A stretch of 64,000 bases of DNA from NCBI GenBank assembly GCA_016709675.1, contig JADJMH010000018.1:62001-126000 (forward strand), given 5' to 3'. The notes under the pieces are model-generated. The model saw only the letters and a list, made by a program, of their open reading frames with translations, was not told where the DNA came from and ran no database searches. Each line of letters opens with the position of its first letter. Position 1 is the first letter of the stretch. Of this stretch, positions 25,672-35,951 are shown in pieces. Source of the stretch: Candidatus Accumulibacter proximus. Its GTDB lineage: Bacteria; Pseudomonadota; Gammaproteobacteria; Burkholderiales; Rhodocyclaceae. The translations under genes were made by a program, and so were the position numbers.

Positions 25672-27660
25672 CTATTCGAACTCGATGATCACCTGATCGA
25701 CCGACAGGCTTTCGCCAGCCTTGGCGACCACCTTCTTGACCTTGCAGTCGCGCTCGGCCTTGAGAACGTTCTCCATCTTCATGGCCTCGATCACCGCGAG
25801 CTTCTCGCCGGCGGCCACTGCTGCGCCTTCCGCCACCGATACCTCGCGCAACAGACCCGGCATTGGCGAGAGCAGGAATTTGGACAGGTCCGGCGGTACT
25901 TTCTTCGGCATCAGCGCCAGCATGCGGGCGGCGTTGGCGGTCATCACCGTTGCCTTGACCTGCTTGCCGAAGTGGACGACACGATAAAGCAGACCGATGC
26001 GCTCGAGCTGCAGGCAGATCGGCGCGCCGTTGCAGGTGCCGCGGAAAACGAGTTCGCCGAACTTCCAGTCGGAAACGAGATCGTAGCGGTCGACACCGTG
26101 CGTCACCGAGTAGCCTCCGGGGATCGGCTTCACCACCACCGGGTAGTCCTTGCCCTCCATCTGCACGACCCACTCGTCGCCGACCTTGCGCTGGTGGCCC
26201 GCCATCTGGCCGCTGACCTGGACGGCGCGATCGATGTAGCGGCGACGACCGAAGGCCGCCAATGCGGCGAGCAGACCCGGATCGTCGTGCACCACGTCGG
26301 CGGCGAAGAAGCCATCCGGATACTCTTCGGCGAGGAAGGCAGTGGTGAACACCCCTGAGAGGAAGCGCGGATTCTGCATCAGCGCCGCCTGGAACGGAAT
26401 GTTGGAATCGATGCCGCGAATCACGAAAGCGTTGAGCGCGTCACGCAGTCTGGCGATCGCCTGGTCCCGGGTACCACCGTGGCAGATCAGCTTGGCGATC
26501 ATCGAGTCGTAGTACATCGAGATCTCGCCGCCTTCGAAGACGCCGGTATCGACCCGGACCTGGCCTTCGACGGTTTCCGGCGGCCGATACTTGACCAGCC
26601 GGCCAACCGAAGGCAGGAAGCCACGGAACGGGTCTTCGGCGTTGATCCGGCATTCGATCGCCCAGCCATTCGGCTTGATGTCTTCCTGCTTGAACGGCAG
26701 GGGTTCGCCGGCGGCAACGCGGATCATCAGCTCGACGAGATCGACGCCGGTGATCATTTCGGTCACCGGATGCTCAACCTGCAGACGGGTGTTCATTTCA
26801 AGGAAGTAGAACGACTTGTCCGAGCCGACGACGAACTCGACGGTACCTGCGCTCTGATATTTCACCGCTTTGGCCAGCGCGACTGCCTGCTCACCCATTG
26901 CCTTGCGGATCGTGTCGTCAATGAACGGCGATGGCGCTTCCTCGAGCACCTTCTGATGCCGCCGCTGGATTGAACACTCGCGCTCGAGCAGGTAGACAGT
27001 GTTGCCGAAGGAATCGGCGATCACCTGGATCTCGATATGATGCGGCCCTTCGACGAATTTCTCGATGAACACGCGATCGTCGCCGAAACTGTTGCGCGCT
27101 TCGTTGCGGCAGGCTTCGAAGCCCTCGAAGGCTTCCTTGTCGTTGAAGGCGACGCGCAGTCCCTTGCCGCCGCCGCCGGCAGAAGCCTTGATCATCACCG
27201 GGTAGCCGATCCCCTTGGCAATCTCGACGGCCTGTGCCGAATCGGCGATCTCGGCGTTATAGCCGGGAATGGTGTTGACCTTGGCTTCCATCGCCAGCTT
27301 TTTGGAGGCGATCTTGTCACCCATCGCGGCCACCGAATAGTGCTTGGGTCCGATGAAGATGATGCCTTCCTCTTCAAGGCGGCGCGAGAACTCCTCGTTC
27401 TCCGACAGGAAACCGTAGCCCGGGTGCACTGCCTCGGCACCGGTCTGCTTGCAGGCAGCGATGATCTTGTCGATCACCAGATACGATTCCTTGGACGCTG
27501 CCGGGCCGATACAGACCCCCTCATCGGCCATCAGCACATGCATCGAGTCCTTGTCGGCCTCGGAATAGACCGCGACCGTCTTGATGCCCATTTTCTTGGC
27601 GGTCTTCATCACCCGGCAGGCGATCTCGCCGCGGTTGGCGATCAGAATTTTCTTGAACAT
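25672..27660 (-). CDS. pccA: Propionyl/acetyl-CoA carboxylase, biotin-carrying alpha subunit
   Basis: This 662-residue protein has an N-terminal biotin carboxylase (FKKILIANRGEIACRVMKTA, the ATP-grasp loop GGGGKGLRVAF, EMNTRLQVEHPVTEMITG). A connecting BT-type domain follows, then a C-terminal biotinyl domain with the biotinylation lysine in VIEAMKMENVL (about residue 628). With the beta subunit it carboxylates propionyl-CoA to (S)-methylmalonyl-CoA in the cytoplasm. Location next to pccB, meaB and mcm argues for propionyl-CoA over acetyl-CoA. It lies 19 bases after pccB, the last gene before the terminator at 25616-25639. Confidence 0.93.
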   Translation of the reverse strand: MFKKILIANRGEIACRVMKTAKKMGIKTVAVYSEADKDSMHVLMADEGVCIGPAASKESYLVIDKIIAACKQTGAEAVHPGYGFLSENEEFSRRLEEEGIIFIGPKHYSVAAMGDKIASKKLAMEAKVNTIPGYNAEIADSAQAVEIAKGIGYPVMIKASAGGGGKGLRVAFNDKEAFEGFEACRNEARNSFGDDRVFIEKFVEGPHHIEIQVIADSFGNTVYLLERECSIQRRHQKVLEEAPSPFIDDTIRKAMGEQAVALAKAVKYQSAGTVEFVVGSDKSFYFLEMNTRLQVEHPVTEMITGVDLVELMIRVAAGEPLPFKQEDIKPNGWAIECRINAEDPFRGFLPSVGRLVKYRPPETVEGQVRVDTGVFEGGEISMYYDSMIAKLICHGGTRDQAIARLRDALNAFVIRGIDSNIPFQAALMQNPRFLSGVFTTAFLAEEYPDGFFAADVVHDDPGLLAALAAFGRRRYIDRAVQVSGQMAGHQRKVGDEWVVQMEGKDYPVVVKPIPGGYSVTHGVDRYDLVSDWKFGELVFRGTCNGAPICLQLERIGLLYRVVHFGKQVKATVMTANAARMLALMPKKVPPDLSKFLLSPMPGLLREVSVAEGAAVAAGEKLAVIEAMKMENVLKAERDCKVKKVVAKAGESLSVDQVIIEFE

Positions 27661-27679
27661 CTCTATTTCTCCCCGTCGA

Positions 27680-29212
27680 TCAAAGCGGAATGTTGCCGTG
27701 TTTGCGCCACGGGTTTTCCAGCTGTTTGTTGCGCAGCATTGCCAGAGAGCGGCAGATGCGCTTGCGGGTCTCGTTGGGCATGATCACGTCGTCGATGAAG
27801 CCACGCGCGCCGGCGACGAAGGGATTGGCGAACTTGGCCTTGTACTCGGCTTCGCGGGCGGCCAGCTTGGCCGGGTCGCCTTTTTCCTCGCGGAAGATGA
27901 TCTCGACCGCGCCTTTCGGTCCCATGACCGCGATCTCGGCGGACGGCCAGGCGAAGTTGACGTCGCCGCGCAGGTGCTTGGAGGCCATCACGTCGTAGGC
28001 ACCGCCGTAGGCCTTGCGCGTAATCACGGTAATCTTCGGCACCGTGCACTCGGCGTAGGCATACAGCAGCTTGGCGCCATGCTTGATGATGCCGCCGTAC
28101 TCCTGTGCGGTGCCGGGCATGAAGCCCGGCACGTCGACGAAGGTCACCACCGGGATGTTGAAAGCGTCGCAGTAGCGGACGAAGCGGGCGGCCTTGATCG
28201 AACTCTTGATGTCGAGGCAACCGGCGAGAACGAGCGGCTGGTTCGCGACGATGCCGACCGTCGAGCCATCCATCCGTGCGAACCCAATCACGATGTTCTT
28301 GGCGTACTCGCGCTGCAGTTCAAAGAAGTCACCGTCATCGGCAACCTTGATGATCAGTTCCTTGATGTTGTACGGCTTGTTGGGATTGTCCGGCACCAGC
28401 GTGTCGAGCGAGAAATCGAGCCGGTCAGCGGGGTCCTGCGACGGCAGGCGCGGCGGCTTTTCGCGGTTGTTCGACGGCAGGAAGCTGATGAAGCGGCGAA
28501 TCATCATCAGCGCTTCAACGTCGTTCTCGAAAGCCAGGTCGGCAACGCCCGACTTGCTGGTATGCGTCACGGCGCCACCGAGTTCCTCCGCGGTAACGTC
28601 TTCGTGGGTCACCGTCTTGACCACTTCCGGACCGGTGACGAACATGTAGGACGAATCCTTCACCATGAAGATGAAGTCGGTCATCGACGGGCTGTAAACC
28701 GCGCCACCGGCACAGGGTCCCATGATCAGGGAAATCTGCGGCACAACGCCCGAGGCGAGAACGTTGCGCTGGAACACATCCGCATAGCCGGCAAGCGAAG
28801 CGACGCCTTCCTGGATGCGCGCACCGCCCGAGTCGTTGAGACCGATCACCGGTGCCCCGACCTTGATCGCATGATCCATCACCTTGCAGATCTTTTCTGC
28901 ATGCGCCTCCGAGAGGGAGCCGCCAAAAACGGTGAAGTCCTGCGAGAAGACGAACATCAACCGGCCGTTGATCGTCCCGCAGCCGATGACCACACCGTCG
29001 CCCGGTACTGACTGTTCGGCCATGCCGAAGTCATTGCAGCGGTGCTCCTTGAACATGTCCCATTCTTCGAAAGAACCGGAATCGAGCAGTAGCTCGATGC
29101 GCTCGCGGGCAGCCAGTTTGCCCTTGCTGTGCTGGCTGTCAATGCGTTTCTGGCCACCACCCAAACAGGCCGCCGCGCGCTTTTCTGCAAGCTGGCGAAT
29201 GATGTCGTGCAT
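27680..29212 (-). CDS. pccB: Propionyl-CoA carboxylase carboxyltransferase beta subunit
   Basis: This 510-residue carboxyltransferase has the crotonase-like halves typical of Pcc[18 protein letters not shown] near the start, [20 protein letters not shown] in the N-half, and [20 protein letters not shown] and [18 protein letters not shown] in the C-half. It transfers carboxyl from biotin on PccA to propionyl-CoA. The length matches the family (~510). It sits between meaB (71-base gap) and pccA (19-base gap) in one operon. Confidence 0.95.
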   Translation of the reverse strand: MHDIIRQLAEKRAAACLGGGQKRIDSQHSKGKLAARERIELLLDSGSFEEWDMFKEHRCNDFGMAEQSVPGDGVVIGCGTINGRLMFVFSQDFTVFGGSLSEAHAEKICKVMDHAIKVGAPVIGLNDSGGARIQEGVASLAGYADVFQRNVLASGVVPQISLIMGPCAGGAVYSPSMTDFIFMVKDSSYMFVTGPEVVKTVTHEDVTAEELGGAVTHTSKSGVADLAFENDVEALMMIRRFISFLPSNNREKPPRLPSQDPADRLDFSLDTLVPDNPNKPYNIKELIIKVADDGDFFELQREYAKNIVIGFARMDGSTVGIVANQPLVLAGCLDIKSSIKAARFVRYCDAFNIPVVTFVDVPGFMPGTAQEYGGIIKHGAKLLYAYAECTVPKITVITRKAYGGAYDVMASKHLRGDVNFAWPSAEIAVMGPKGAVEIIFREEKGDPAKLAAREAEYKAKFANPFVAGARGFIDDVIMPNETRKRICRSLAMLRNKQLENPWRKHGNIPL

Positions 29213-29283
29213 ATGTTCTACTCCCTAACGGTCGCGTCAATCAGAACTACTAAACAAGTTGGAGGATCCCGGTTCCTGCAATA

Positions 29284-30288
29284 TCAGTGCTTCAGATAGG
29301 CCAGCAGTCGTGAGGCCGCTGCACCCGGTGTCGTGCGCCCTTCGGCGACGTCGCGCGATAAGTCCGGCAGCGCGGAACGGACGCCGTGATGAGAACGAAA
29401 ATAGCGTCGCAGGCCGGAGTCGATCAGACTCCACATCCAGTCTACGGACTGCCGACGCCGCTTCTCGTCGAACTCGCCGGTGGCGGTCAAGGTACTCTGG
29501 TAGCGTTCGATTTCCGCCCAGAATTCGGCGATGCCGCGTTTGGCCAGAGCACTCACGGTCAGCACTGGCGGTCGCCAGTTTGGGCTGGCGCTGCGCAGCA
29601 TGGTCAACGCCGCCTTCATCTGCCCGCGGGCAAAGGCAGCGGCGCGCTCATCGATGTCCGCCTTGTTGAACACGATCAGATCGGCAATCTCGACGATCCC
29701 CTTCTTGATCGCCTGCAGGTCATCGCCGGCGTTCGGCAACTGCAGCAAGACGAAAACGTCGACCATACCGGCGACTGTCGTCTCGGATTGTCCGACACCT
29801 ACCGTCTCGACGATGATCACGTCGAAGCCGGCCGCTTCGCAAACCAGCATTGCCTCACGCGTCTTGTCGGCGACGCCACCCAGCGAACCCGCCGAAGGAC
29901 TGGGCCGGATGAAGGCCTCATCGCGCTGGCAGAGCAACTCCATGCGGGTCTTGTCGCCTAGAATCGAGCCGCCGGAAACCGACGAAGACGGGTCGACCGC
30001 GAGGACGGCAACGCGCTTGCCGGCTTCGATCAGGTAGATGCCCAGCGATTCGATGAAAGTCGACTTGCCGGCACCCGGCGAGCCCGAGATGCCGACCCGG
30101 ATCGTCCGTCCGGTGTGCGGCAGCAGCGCCGCCAAAACCTGTCGGGCGCGGCGCTGGTGATCGCTGTGGGTCGATTCGACCAGGGTGATGGTCTTCGCCA
30201 GCGCCCGCCGGCGGCCAGCGAGAACACCGTCAACAAGATGCTGGTCGGCAGTCGTCAGGCTGCCGGCGGTCGCGCTGGTCATGTCCAT
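29284..30288 (-). CDS. meaB: Methylmalonyl-CoA mutase-associated GTPase
   Basis: This 334-residue G3E-type P-loop GTPase protects and reloads adenosylcobalamin in methylmalonyl-CoA mutase. The Walker A is GISGSPGAGKSTFIES. The switch and base region are DVIIVETVGVGQSE and LIVFNKADID, and VLAVDPSSSVSGGSILGDK follows the P-loop, as usual. It lies 25 bases after mcm and is obviously functionally coupled. All nucleotide-binding motifs are intact. Confidence 0.96.
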   Translation of the reverse strand: MDMTSATAGSLTTADQHLVDGVLAGRRRALAKTITLVESTHSDHQRRARQVLAALLPHTGRTIRVGISGSPGAGKSTFIESLGIYLIEAGKRVAVLAVDPSSSVSGGSILGDKTRMELLCQRDEAFIRPSPSAGSLGGVADKTREAMLVCEAAGFDVIIVETVGVGQSETTVAGMVDVFVLLQLPNAGDDLQAIKKGIVEIADLIVFNKADIDERAAAFARGQMKAALTMLRSASPNWRPPVLTVSALAKRGIAEFWAEIERYQSTLTATGEFDEKRRRQSVDWMWSLIDSGLRRYFRSHHGVRSALPDLSRDVAEGRTTPGAAASRLLAYLKH

Positions 30289-30313
30289 AACCTGTGAGGG
30301 GTGAAGCGATCTG

Positions 30314-32485
30314 TCAGGCGGTGGCGTGCCTTGCCTTGCGGATTTCTGCCAAGACGGTCATCGCCGAATCCTCGATGCGTGTGCCCGGCCCGAAAATGGC
30401 CTTGGCCCCAGCCTGGAACAGAAAGTCATAATCCTGGGCCGGGATCACCCCGCCGGCGAAAACGATGATGTCATCGGCACCCTGATCCTTGAGCGCCTGA
30501 ACCAGTGCCGGCAGCAGCGTCTTGTGCCCGGCGGCGAGCGAGGAGACGCCGACGGCGTGCACGTCGTTCTCGATCGCCAGACGAGCGGCTTCCTCCGGCG
30601 TCTGGAAGAGCGGGCCGACGTCAATGTCGAAGCCGAGGTCGGCAAAGGCAGTGGCCACCACCTTGGCACCGCGGTCATGGCCATCCTGGCCGAGCTTGGC
30701 GATCATGATCCGCGGCCGGCGGCCTTCCTCTTCGTTGAACCGGTTGATTTCGGCTTTCAGCGTTTCCCAACTCGCCATGCCCTCGACGACCGCGCCATAG
30801 ACGCCGGAAACGGTCTGTTGCGTGGCGCGGAAGCGGCCGAACACCTTCTCCATCGCGTCGGAGACTTCACCCACCGAAGCGCGCAGGCGCATGGCCTTGA
30901 CCGTGAGGTCGAGCAGATTGCCCTCGCCGGTTTCAGCGCAACGCGTCAGGTCGGCCAGCGCCGCGGTGACCTTGGCGGTATCGCGATTTTCCCGAACCGA
31001 CTTCAGGCGCGCGATCTGCGAGTCGCGGACGGCGTTGTTGTCGATGTCGCGAATATCGATCGCGTCTTCCTTGGCCAGCTTGTACTTGTTCACGCCGACA
31101 ATCACGTCCTTGCCCGAATCGATGCGCGCCTGCTTGTCGGCAGCGCAGCCCTCGATCTTCATCTTCGCCCAGCCAGACTCGACGGCGTGCGTCATGCCGC
31201 CCATGCTTTCGACCTCTTCGATGATCTTCCACGCTTCGTCGACCAGATCCTGCGTCAGCTTCTCCATCATGTACGAGCCGGCCCACGGATCGATGACGCT
31301 GGTGATGTGCGTCTCTTCCTGGATGACCAGCTGCGTGTTGCGGGCGATGCGCGAAGAGAACTCGGTCGGCAGCGCGATCGCCTCGTCGAGGGCGTTGGTG
31401 TGCAGCGACTGGGTACCGCCAAAAACCGCGGCCATGGCCTCAATGGTCGTCCGCACGACGTTGTTGTAGGGGTCCTGTTCGGTCAGCGACCAGCCGGAGG
31501 TCTGGCAGTGGGTGCGCAGCATCATCGACTTCGGGCTCTTCGGCGAAAACTCCTGCATGATCTTCCACCACAGCAGGCGGGCGGCGCGCAGCTTGGCGAC
31601 CTCGAGGTAGAAGTTCATGCCGATGGCGAAGAAGAAGGAAAGGCGGCCGGCAAAGAAGTCGACGTCGAGGCCGGAGGCAATCGCCGTCTTGACGTACTCA
31701 CGACCGTCAGCCAGCGTAAACGCCAGTTCGAGCGCCTGCGTTGCGCCGGCCTCCTGCATGTGATAACCGGAAATCGAGATCGAGTTGAACTTCGGCATGT
31801 TGTTTGCCGTATAGCCGATGATATCGGCGATGATCCGCATCGACGGCTTCGGCGGATAGATGTAGGTGTTGCGGACCATGAACTCCTTGAGAATGTCGTT
31901 CTGGATCGTTCCCGAGAGCTTGTCCTGCGCTACCCCCTGCTCCTCGGCAGCAACGATGTAGCCGGCAAGGATGGGCAACACGGCGCCGTTCATCGTCATT
32001 GATACCGAGATCTTTTCGAGCGGGATGCCATCGAAAAGAATTTTCATGTCTTCGACCGAGTCGATCGCCACGCCAGCCTTGCCGACGTCACCGGTGACAC
32101 GCGGATGGTCCGAGTCGTAACCGCGGTGCGTCGCCAGGTCAAATGCCACCGAGACACCCTGACCACCAGCGGCCAGCGCCTTGCGGTAGAACGCGTTCGA
32201 TGCTTCGGCGGTGGAAAAGCCGGCGTACTGCCGAATGGTCCACGGACGCACGGCATACATCGTGGCCTGCGGACCACGGACGAAGGGAGCGAGGCCTGGC
32301 AGCGTATCGGTGTACTGCAGACCGTCAAGATCTGCCTTGGTATACAGTGGCTTGACAACAATTCCCTCAGGGGTAACCCAGTTCAGTGCGGCAACATCCC
32401 CACCAGGGGCCGACTTGCTGGCTGCCTTTTTCCAGGCATCGAGACTTGCAGAATCCAGTGGTGCAGCATTGTTCGCGTTGGACAT
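30314..32485 (-). CDS. mcm: Methylmalonyl-CoA mutase
   Basis: This 723-residue, adenosylcobalamin-dependent enzyme interconverts methylmalonyl-CoA and succinyl-CoA. The TIM-barrel half includes [35 protein letters not shown] and [20 protein letters not shown]. The C-terminal cobalamin domain has the DxHxxG signature ([10 protein letters not shown]) near residues 599-608. Both halves are on one chain, the homodimeric ScpA-like form. The ATG at 32485 follows an AAGG ribosome binding site; a TTG at 32500 is rejected. In polyphosphate accumulators this route links succinate to propionyl-CoA for storage-polymer synthesis. Confidence 0.95.
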   Translation of the reverse strand: MSNANNAAPLDSASLDAWKKAASKSAPGGDVAALNWVTPEGIVVKPLYTKADLDGLQYTDTLPGLAPFVRGPQATMYAVRPWTIRQYAGFSTAEASNAFYRKALAAGGQGVSVAFDLATHRGYDSDHPRVTGDVGKAGVAIDSVEDMKILFDGIPLEKISVSMTMNGAVLPILAGYIVAAEEQGVAQDKLSGTIQNDILKEFMVRNTYIYPPKPSMRIIADIIGYTANNMPKFNSISISGYHMQEAGATQALELAFTLADGREYVKTAIASGLDVDFFAGRLSFFFAIGMNFYLEVAKLRAARLLWWKIMQEFSPKSPKSMMLRTHCQTSGWSLTEQDPYNNVVRTTIEAMAAVFGGTQSLHTNALDEAIALPTEFSSRIARNTQLVIQEETHITSVIDPWAGSYMMEKLTQDLVDEAWKIIEEVESMGGMTHAVESGWAKMKIEGCAADKQARIDSGKDVIVGVNKYKLAKEDAIDIRDIDNNAVRDSQIARLKSVRENRDTAKVTAALADLTRCAETGEGNLLDLTVKAMRLRASVGEVSDAMEKVFGRFRATQQTVSGVYGAVVEGMASWETLKAEINRFNEEEGRRPRIMIAKLGQDGHDRGAKVVATAFADLGFDIDVGPLFQTPEEAARLAIENDVHAVGVSSLAAGHKTLLPALVQALKDQGADDIIVFAGGVIPAQDYDFLFQAGAKAIFGPGTRIEDSAMTVLAEIRKARHATA

Positions 32486-32593
32486 GACGGAACCTTTCAA
32501 GAAATCTGTGGATTGAGGCGGTACTTCCGACTGACGACGCGGAAGCCCTGTTGCTCAGACGGTCGCGCGGCTTTGCGCAACCCATTTTAACGC

Positions 32594-32622
32594 TTGACAC
32601 CCCGCTCAGCGAATAATACTGT
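32594..32622 (+). promoter_or_regulatory. Sigma-70-type promoter before the GntR regulator
   Basis: A perfect -35 TTGACA at 32594-32599 is followed after 17 bases by TACTGT (32617-32622), a moderate -10. Transcription would start about 60 bases before the regulator ATG at 32683. Confidence 0.55.
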
Positions 32623-32625
32623 ATC

Positions 32626-32635
32626 CATAATTATG
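32626..32635. promoter_or_regulatory. Palindrome CATAATTATG, candidate GntR operator
   Basis: This 10-base perfect palindrome is directly downstream of the predicted -10 of the regulator promoter and within the shared intergenic region of mcm and the regulator. A/T-rich palindromes of this kind in GC-rich DNA are typical of GntR/FadR-type operators. It is a single site and is supported by pattern and position only. Confidence 0.35.
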
Positions 32636-32682
32636 AAAGCAAGGTTCCTTGGAGACCCTGAGCAGATCACCGAAAAAGATCG

Positions 32683-33357
32683 ATGGCTCCGAGTCGTATA
32701 GCCCAGACTGCCCTCTACCAGGAAGTCGCTGAAAGACTCCGGCAGCGCATCTTCGCGCACGAGCTGCTGCCGGGAACCCGTATTGACGAGCAACTGCTGA
32801 CGGTTGACTACGGCATCAGTCGCACCCCCTTGCGTGAAGCCCTCAAGGTTCTTGCTGCCGAAGGCCTGGTGACCCTGAGGCCGCGCCGCGGCTGCTTCGT
32901 GACCGAGATCTCGGAGCAGGATCTCGATGAAATCTTTCCCCTCATGGCGATGCTCGAGGGCCGTTGCGCGCAAGAAGCAACCCAGCGGGCACAGCCCGAG
33001 CAGATTGCCAGACTGGAAGCAATCCACCGACAACTGCAACGCTTTGCCGGCAGCAACCAGATCGAACGCTTTTTTGAGGCGAATCAGGAATTCCATTTCC
33101 GCATCCAGGAAATGTCCGAGAACCGCTGGTTGCGCCAGGTGGTTCAGGACCTGCGCAAGGTACTCAAGCTGACGCGCCTGTTTTCGCTGAGCATCGATGG
33201 TCGCCTGCAGCAGTCACTGGCGGAACATGCTGCGATCCTGGAAGCAATCAAGTCCGGCGATGCGCTGCGCGCGCAGCGATTGATGCACGATCACATCCTT
33301 GCCGGACGACAGGCACTGGCCAGAAGCCAGTCCTCACAACAGGCGCTTATGTCGTGA
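32683..33357 (+). CDS. GntR-family (FadR/FCD type) transcriptional regulator
   Basis: This 224-residue regulator has an N-terminal winged helix (LPGTRIDEQLLTVDYGISRT, then PLREALKVLAAEGLVTLRPR) and a C-terminal all-helical FCD ligand-binding domain. The metal/ligand-site residues are in the EANQEFHFRIQEMSEN and EHAAILEAIKSGDALRAQRL segments. It is divergent from mcm with about 200 bases between them, so it probably controls the methylmalonyl/propionyl operon in response to an acyl-CoA or organic acid. The enoyl-CoA hydratase gene overlaps its stop by 4 bases. Confidence 0.9.
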   Translation: MAPSRIAQTALYQEVAERLRQRIFAHELLPGTRIDEQLLTVDYGISRTPLREALKVLAAEGLVTLRPRRGCFVTEISEQDLDEIFPLMAMLEGRCAQEATQRAQPEQIARLEAIHRQLQRFAGSNQIERFFEANQEFHFRIQEMSENRWLRQVVQDLRKVLKLTRLFSLSIDGRLQQSLAEHAAILEAIKSGDALRAQRLMHDHILAGRQALARSQSSQQALMS

Positions 33358-34133
33358 GTGGCACAATTCTCTGCACTTGCGAAACGGCCATCGCGACGGT
33401 CACGCTGTCGAATCCGGGCAAGCTCAACGCGATCGACTTTGCCATGTGGCAACAGCTGGCCGAGAGGTTCAGCAATCTGTCTGCGGACGATAGGGTGCGC
33501 TGCGTCGTCCTGCGCGGTGATGGCGAACAGGCTTTCGCTGCTGGTGGCGACATCGGCGAGTTCCTCACCCGGCGCGACACCCTCGATCATGCGCTGATCT
33601 ACCACGGGCAGGCCGGTGCCGCCTTGCAGGCGGTGTTCGACTGTCGCCATCCGACGATCGCCCTGATTCAGGGCGCCTGCATCGGCGGCGGGCTGGAGAT
33701 CGCCGCGCAGTGCGACCTGCGAATCTGTGGTGAGTCGTCGCGTTTTGGCGTGCCGATCAACCGGCTTGGTTTCTCCATGTACCCAGCCGAAATGGAAGGT
33801 CTACTCCGTCTTGCCGGACCGGCAACGGTGCGTGAAATCCTGCTCGAAGGTCGAATCCTCAGTTCGTCCGAGGCCCTGGCCAAAGGGCTGGTCACCCGGG
33901 TCGTCGCTGATGCCGAAGTCGTCGACGAAGCCTACGCCAGCGCCCGCCGCATCTGCGCCGGCGCGCCGCTGGTCGCCAGTTGGCACAAGCAGTGGGTGCG
34001 CCGCCTGCAGCACGACATTCCGCTCAGCGAGCAGGAACTGCGTGCCTCGTTCGCTTTTCTCGAGACCGAAGATTACCGCGAAGGCCTGTCGGCTTTTCTC
34101 GACAAACGGCAGCCGAATTTCACCGGCCGCTGA
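33354..34133 (+). CDS. Enoyl-CoA hydratase/isomerase family protein
   Basis: This 259-residue crotonase-fold protein starts at a GTG overlapping the regulator stop (GTGA). The oxyanion-hole segments FAAGGDIGEF and QGACIGGGLEIAAQCDLRIC are present. The position that carries the second catalytic Glu in true hydratases falls in NRLGFSMYPAEMEGLLRLAG, where E is displaced, so isomerase, decarboxylase or hydrolase activity is possible. In this context methylmalonyl-CoA or propionyl-related chemistry is plausible but not shown. It is co-transcribed with the GntR regulator. Confidence 0.88.
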   Translation: MSGTILCTCETAIATVTLSNPGKLNAIDFAMWQQLAERFSNLSADDRVRCVVLRGDGEQAFAAGGDIGEFLTRRDTLDHALIYHGQAGAALQAVFDCRHPTIALIQGACIGGGLEIAAQCDLRICGESSRFGVPINRLGFSMYPAEMEGLLRLAGPATVREILLEGRILSSSEALAKGLVTRVVADAEVVDEAYASARRICAGAPLVASWHKQWVRRLQHDIPLSEQELRASFAFLETEDYREGLSAFLDKRQPNFTGR

Positions 34134-34142
34134 ACGGCGGCA

Positions 34143-34943
34143 TCAGGCGAAGAGACTCCACAACATCTTTCCCGCGAGCACGATCAGCACGCCGGCAAAA
34201 AGGCGTTTCAAGGTAGCCACCGGCAGACGGTGTGCCAGTCTTGCCCCCAGCGGCGCGGTCAGCATGCTCGATGGCACCAGCCAGATGAACGCCGGCAGAA
34301 AAACGTAGCCGAGGCTCCACTGCGGCAGTCCGGGGTGCTCCCAGCCGTTGAAGATGTAGCCGAGCGAGCCGCCAACGGCAATCGGAAAACCGATTGCCGC
34401 CGACGTCCCGATGGCCTGTTGCACGCGTACGTTGCACCAGGTGAGAAAAGGCACCGTGAGTGAGCCCCCGCCGATGGCCACCAGCGCTGACACCGCACCG
34501 ATGCCCGTACCGACCACGAAGACGCCGCCCGCGCCCGGCAACTCGCGCGACGCTTTGGGCTTGAGGTTGAGGATCATCTGCACCGCCACCAGGCAGACGA
34601 AAGCGGTAAAGAAAACCGCCAGCGGTCTGGCGGGAACACTGGCGGCGAACAGCGTGCCGAGCAGCGTTCCCAGGAGAATCCCCGGCGTGATCCGGGCGAC
34701 GACCTGCCAGAGCACCGCGCCGTGCCGGTGATGGGTCAGCAGGCTGGCCAGCGAGGTGAACAGGATCGCCGCCATCGACGTGCCGAGCGCCAGATGCAGG
34801 ACCTCGCCCGGCGGAAATCCGGCCTGGGCAGCGAACATCATGGTCAGTGTCGGCACCATCACCAGTCCGCCGCCAATGCCGAGCAGGCCGGCGAAGAAAC
34901 CGGTGAAGAGACCCAGCGCGATATATGCCAGCCACCAGAGCAA
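34143..34943 (-). CDS. TauE/SafE-family membrane transporter
   Basis: This 266-residue protein has about eight hydrophobic helices and the family's glycine motif near the start (GLFTGFFAGLLGIGGGLVMV) and again in the second half (VSALVAIGGGSLTVPFLTWC). The family exports sulfite, sulfoacetate or related organic anions, but substrates are known for few members. It converges on the enoyl-CoA hydratase gene with a 9-base gap and lies downstream of rfbD. Confidence 0.9.
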   Translation of the reverse strand: MLWWLAYIALGLFTGFFAGLLGIGGGLVMVPTLTMMFAAQAGFPPGEVLHLALGTSMAAILFTSLASLLTHHRHGAVLWQVVARITPGILLGTLLGTLFAASVPARPLAVFFTAFVCLVAVQMILNLKPKASRELPGAGGVFVVGTGIGAVSALVAIGGGSLTVPFLTWCNVRVQQAIGTSAAIGFPIAVGGSLGYIFNGWEHPGLPQWSLGYVFLPAFIWLVPSSMLTAPLGARLAHRLPVATLKRLFAGVLIVLAGKMLWSLFA

Positions 34944-35027
34944 CCCGACCTCCCGTCAGCACCCTCGTCCGAAGCTGGCTATCATCTCACCATTGGCACC
35001 CGGATGTCTCTCCCGATCGACCGGTTG

Positions 35028-35951
35028 TCAAACAGGCGACGGTCGATCTGCGACTCGCTGCGCGAGAACTTCCGCCAGCATCCGGTCGACGCCGAGTTGC
35101 CAGGCCGGCAGGGTGAGGCCAAAGGCAGCCTGCAACTTGCCGGTATCGAGCCGGGAGTTGTGCGGGCGTGGGGCCGGCAGCGGGTACGCACTGCTCGGCA
35201 CGCCTTCGATGGCGGTAGCGGCAACCCGGATCGCCTGGCCAGCTTGCCGGGCATGTTCGATGACGTGCCTGGCGTAGCCGTGCCAGCTGGTTTCGCCGCC
35301 CGCCACCAGATGGTAGAGGCCGGCAAGATCGGGGCACTGACACGCGCTACGCAGTGCGTGCGCGGTGACGTCCGCAATCAGATCGGCGCCCGTCGGCGCG
35401 CCGATCTGATCAGCGACGACCTGCAGGTGCTCGCGTTCACACGCCAGGCGCAGCATCGTGCGCGCAAAGTTGTTGCCGCGCGCCGCATAGACCCAACTGG
35501 TACGGAACAGCAGATGCCTCTGGCAACGGGCGACGGCCTGCTCGCCGGCGAGCTTGGTCGTCCCGTAGACGCCGAGCGGGCCGGTCGGGTCGCCTTCGCG
35601 CCACGGCGTTTCGCCGCGCCCGTCAAAGACGTAGTCGGTCGAGTAATGGATCAGCCAGGCGCCGAGGCGGTCGGCTTCCTCGGCCAGGATGCCGGGTGCC
35701 AGGGCATTGATGGTGCTCGCCAGTTCGGGTTCGGACTCGGCCCTGTCGACTGCCGTATGGGCAGCCGCGTTGACAATCACATCCGGCGCCACAGCCCGGA
35801 CGCAGGCGGCCAGGCCGGCAAGATTGGTGAAATCGCCACACAGGCTGCCCTGACCCTCGCAGTCGAGGGCAACGATCTGGCCGAGCGGTGCCAAGCTGCG
35901 CTGCAACTCCCAGCCGACCTGTCCGCGCTTGCCAAAGAGCAGGATTCTCAT
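35028..35951 (-). CDS. rfbD: dTDP-4-dehydrorhamnose reductase
   Basis: This 307-residue extended SDR performs the last step of dTDP-L-rhamnose synthesis, reducing dTDP-4-keto-rhamnose. The NAD(P) loop is [13 protein letters not shown] (GxxGxxG variant). Other motifs are [26 protein letters not shown], and the active site [12 protein letters not shown] (YxxxK). The ATG at 35951 overlaps rfbB by 4 bases. rfbA and rfbC, needed for the whole pathway, are not in the window. Confidence 0.94.
   Translation of the reverse strand: MRILLFGKRGQVGWELQRSLAPLGQIVALDCEGQGSLCGDFTNLAGLAACVRAVAPDVIVNAAAHTAVDRAESEPELASTINALAPGILAEEADRLGAWLIHYSTDYVFDGRGETPWREGDPTGPLGVYGTTKLAGEQAVARCQRHLLFRTSWVYAARGNNFARTMLRLACEREHLQVVADQIGAPTGADLIADVTAHALRSACQCPDLAGLYHLVAGGETSWHGYARHVIEHARQAGQAIRVAATAIEGVPSSAYPLPAPRPHNSRLDTGKLQAAFGLTLPAWQLGVDRMLAEVLAQRVADRPSPV

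Noticed and set aside
30326..32002. Long plus-strand open frame opposite methylmalonyl-CoA mutase
   Set aside because: Antisense shadow of mcm; no ribosome binding site or family similarity.
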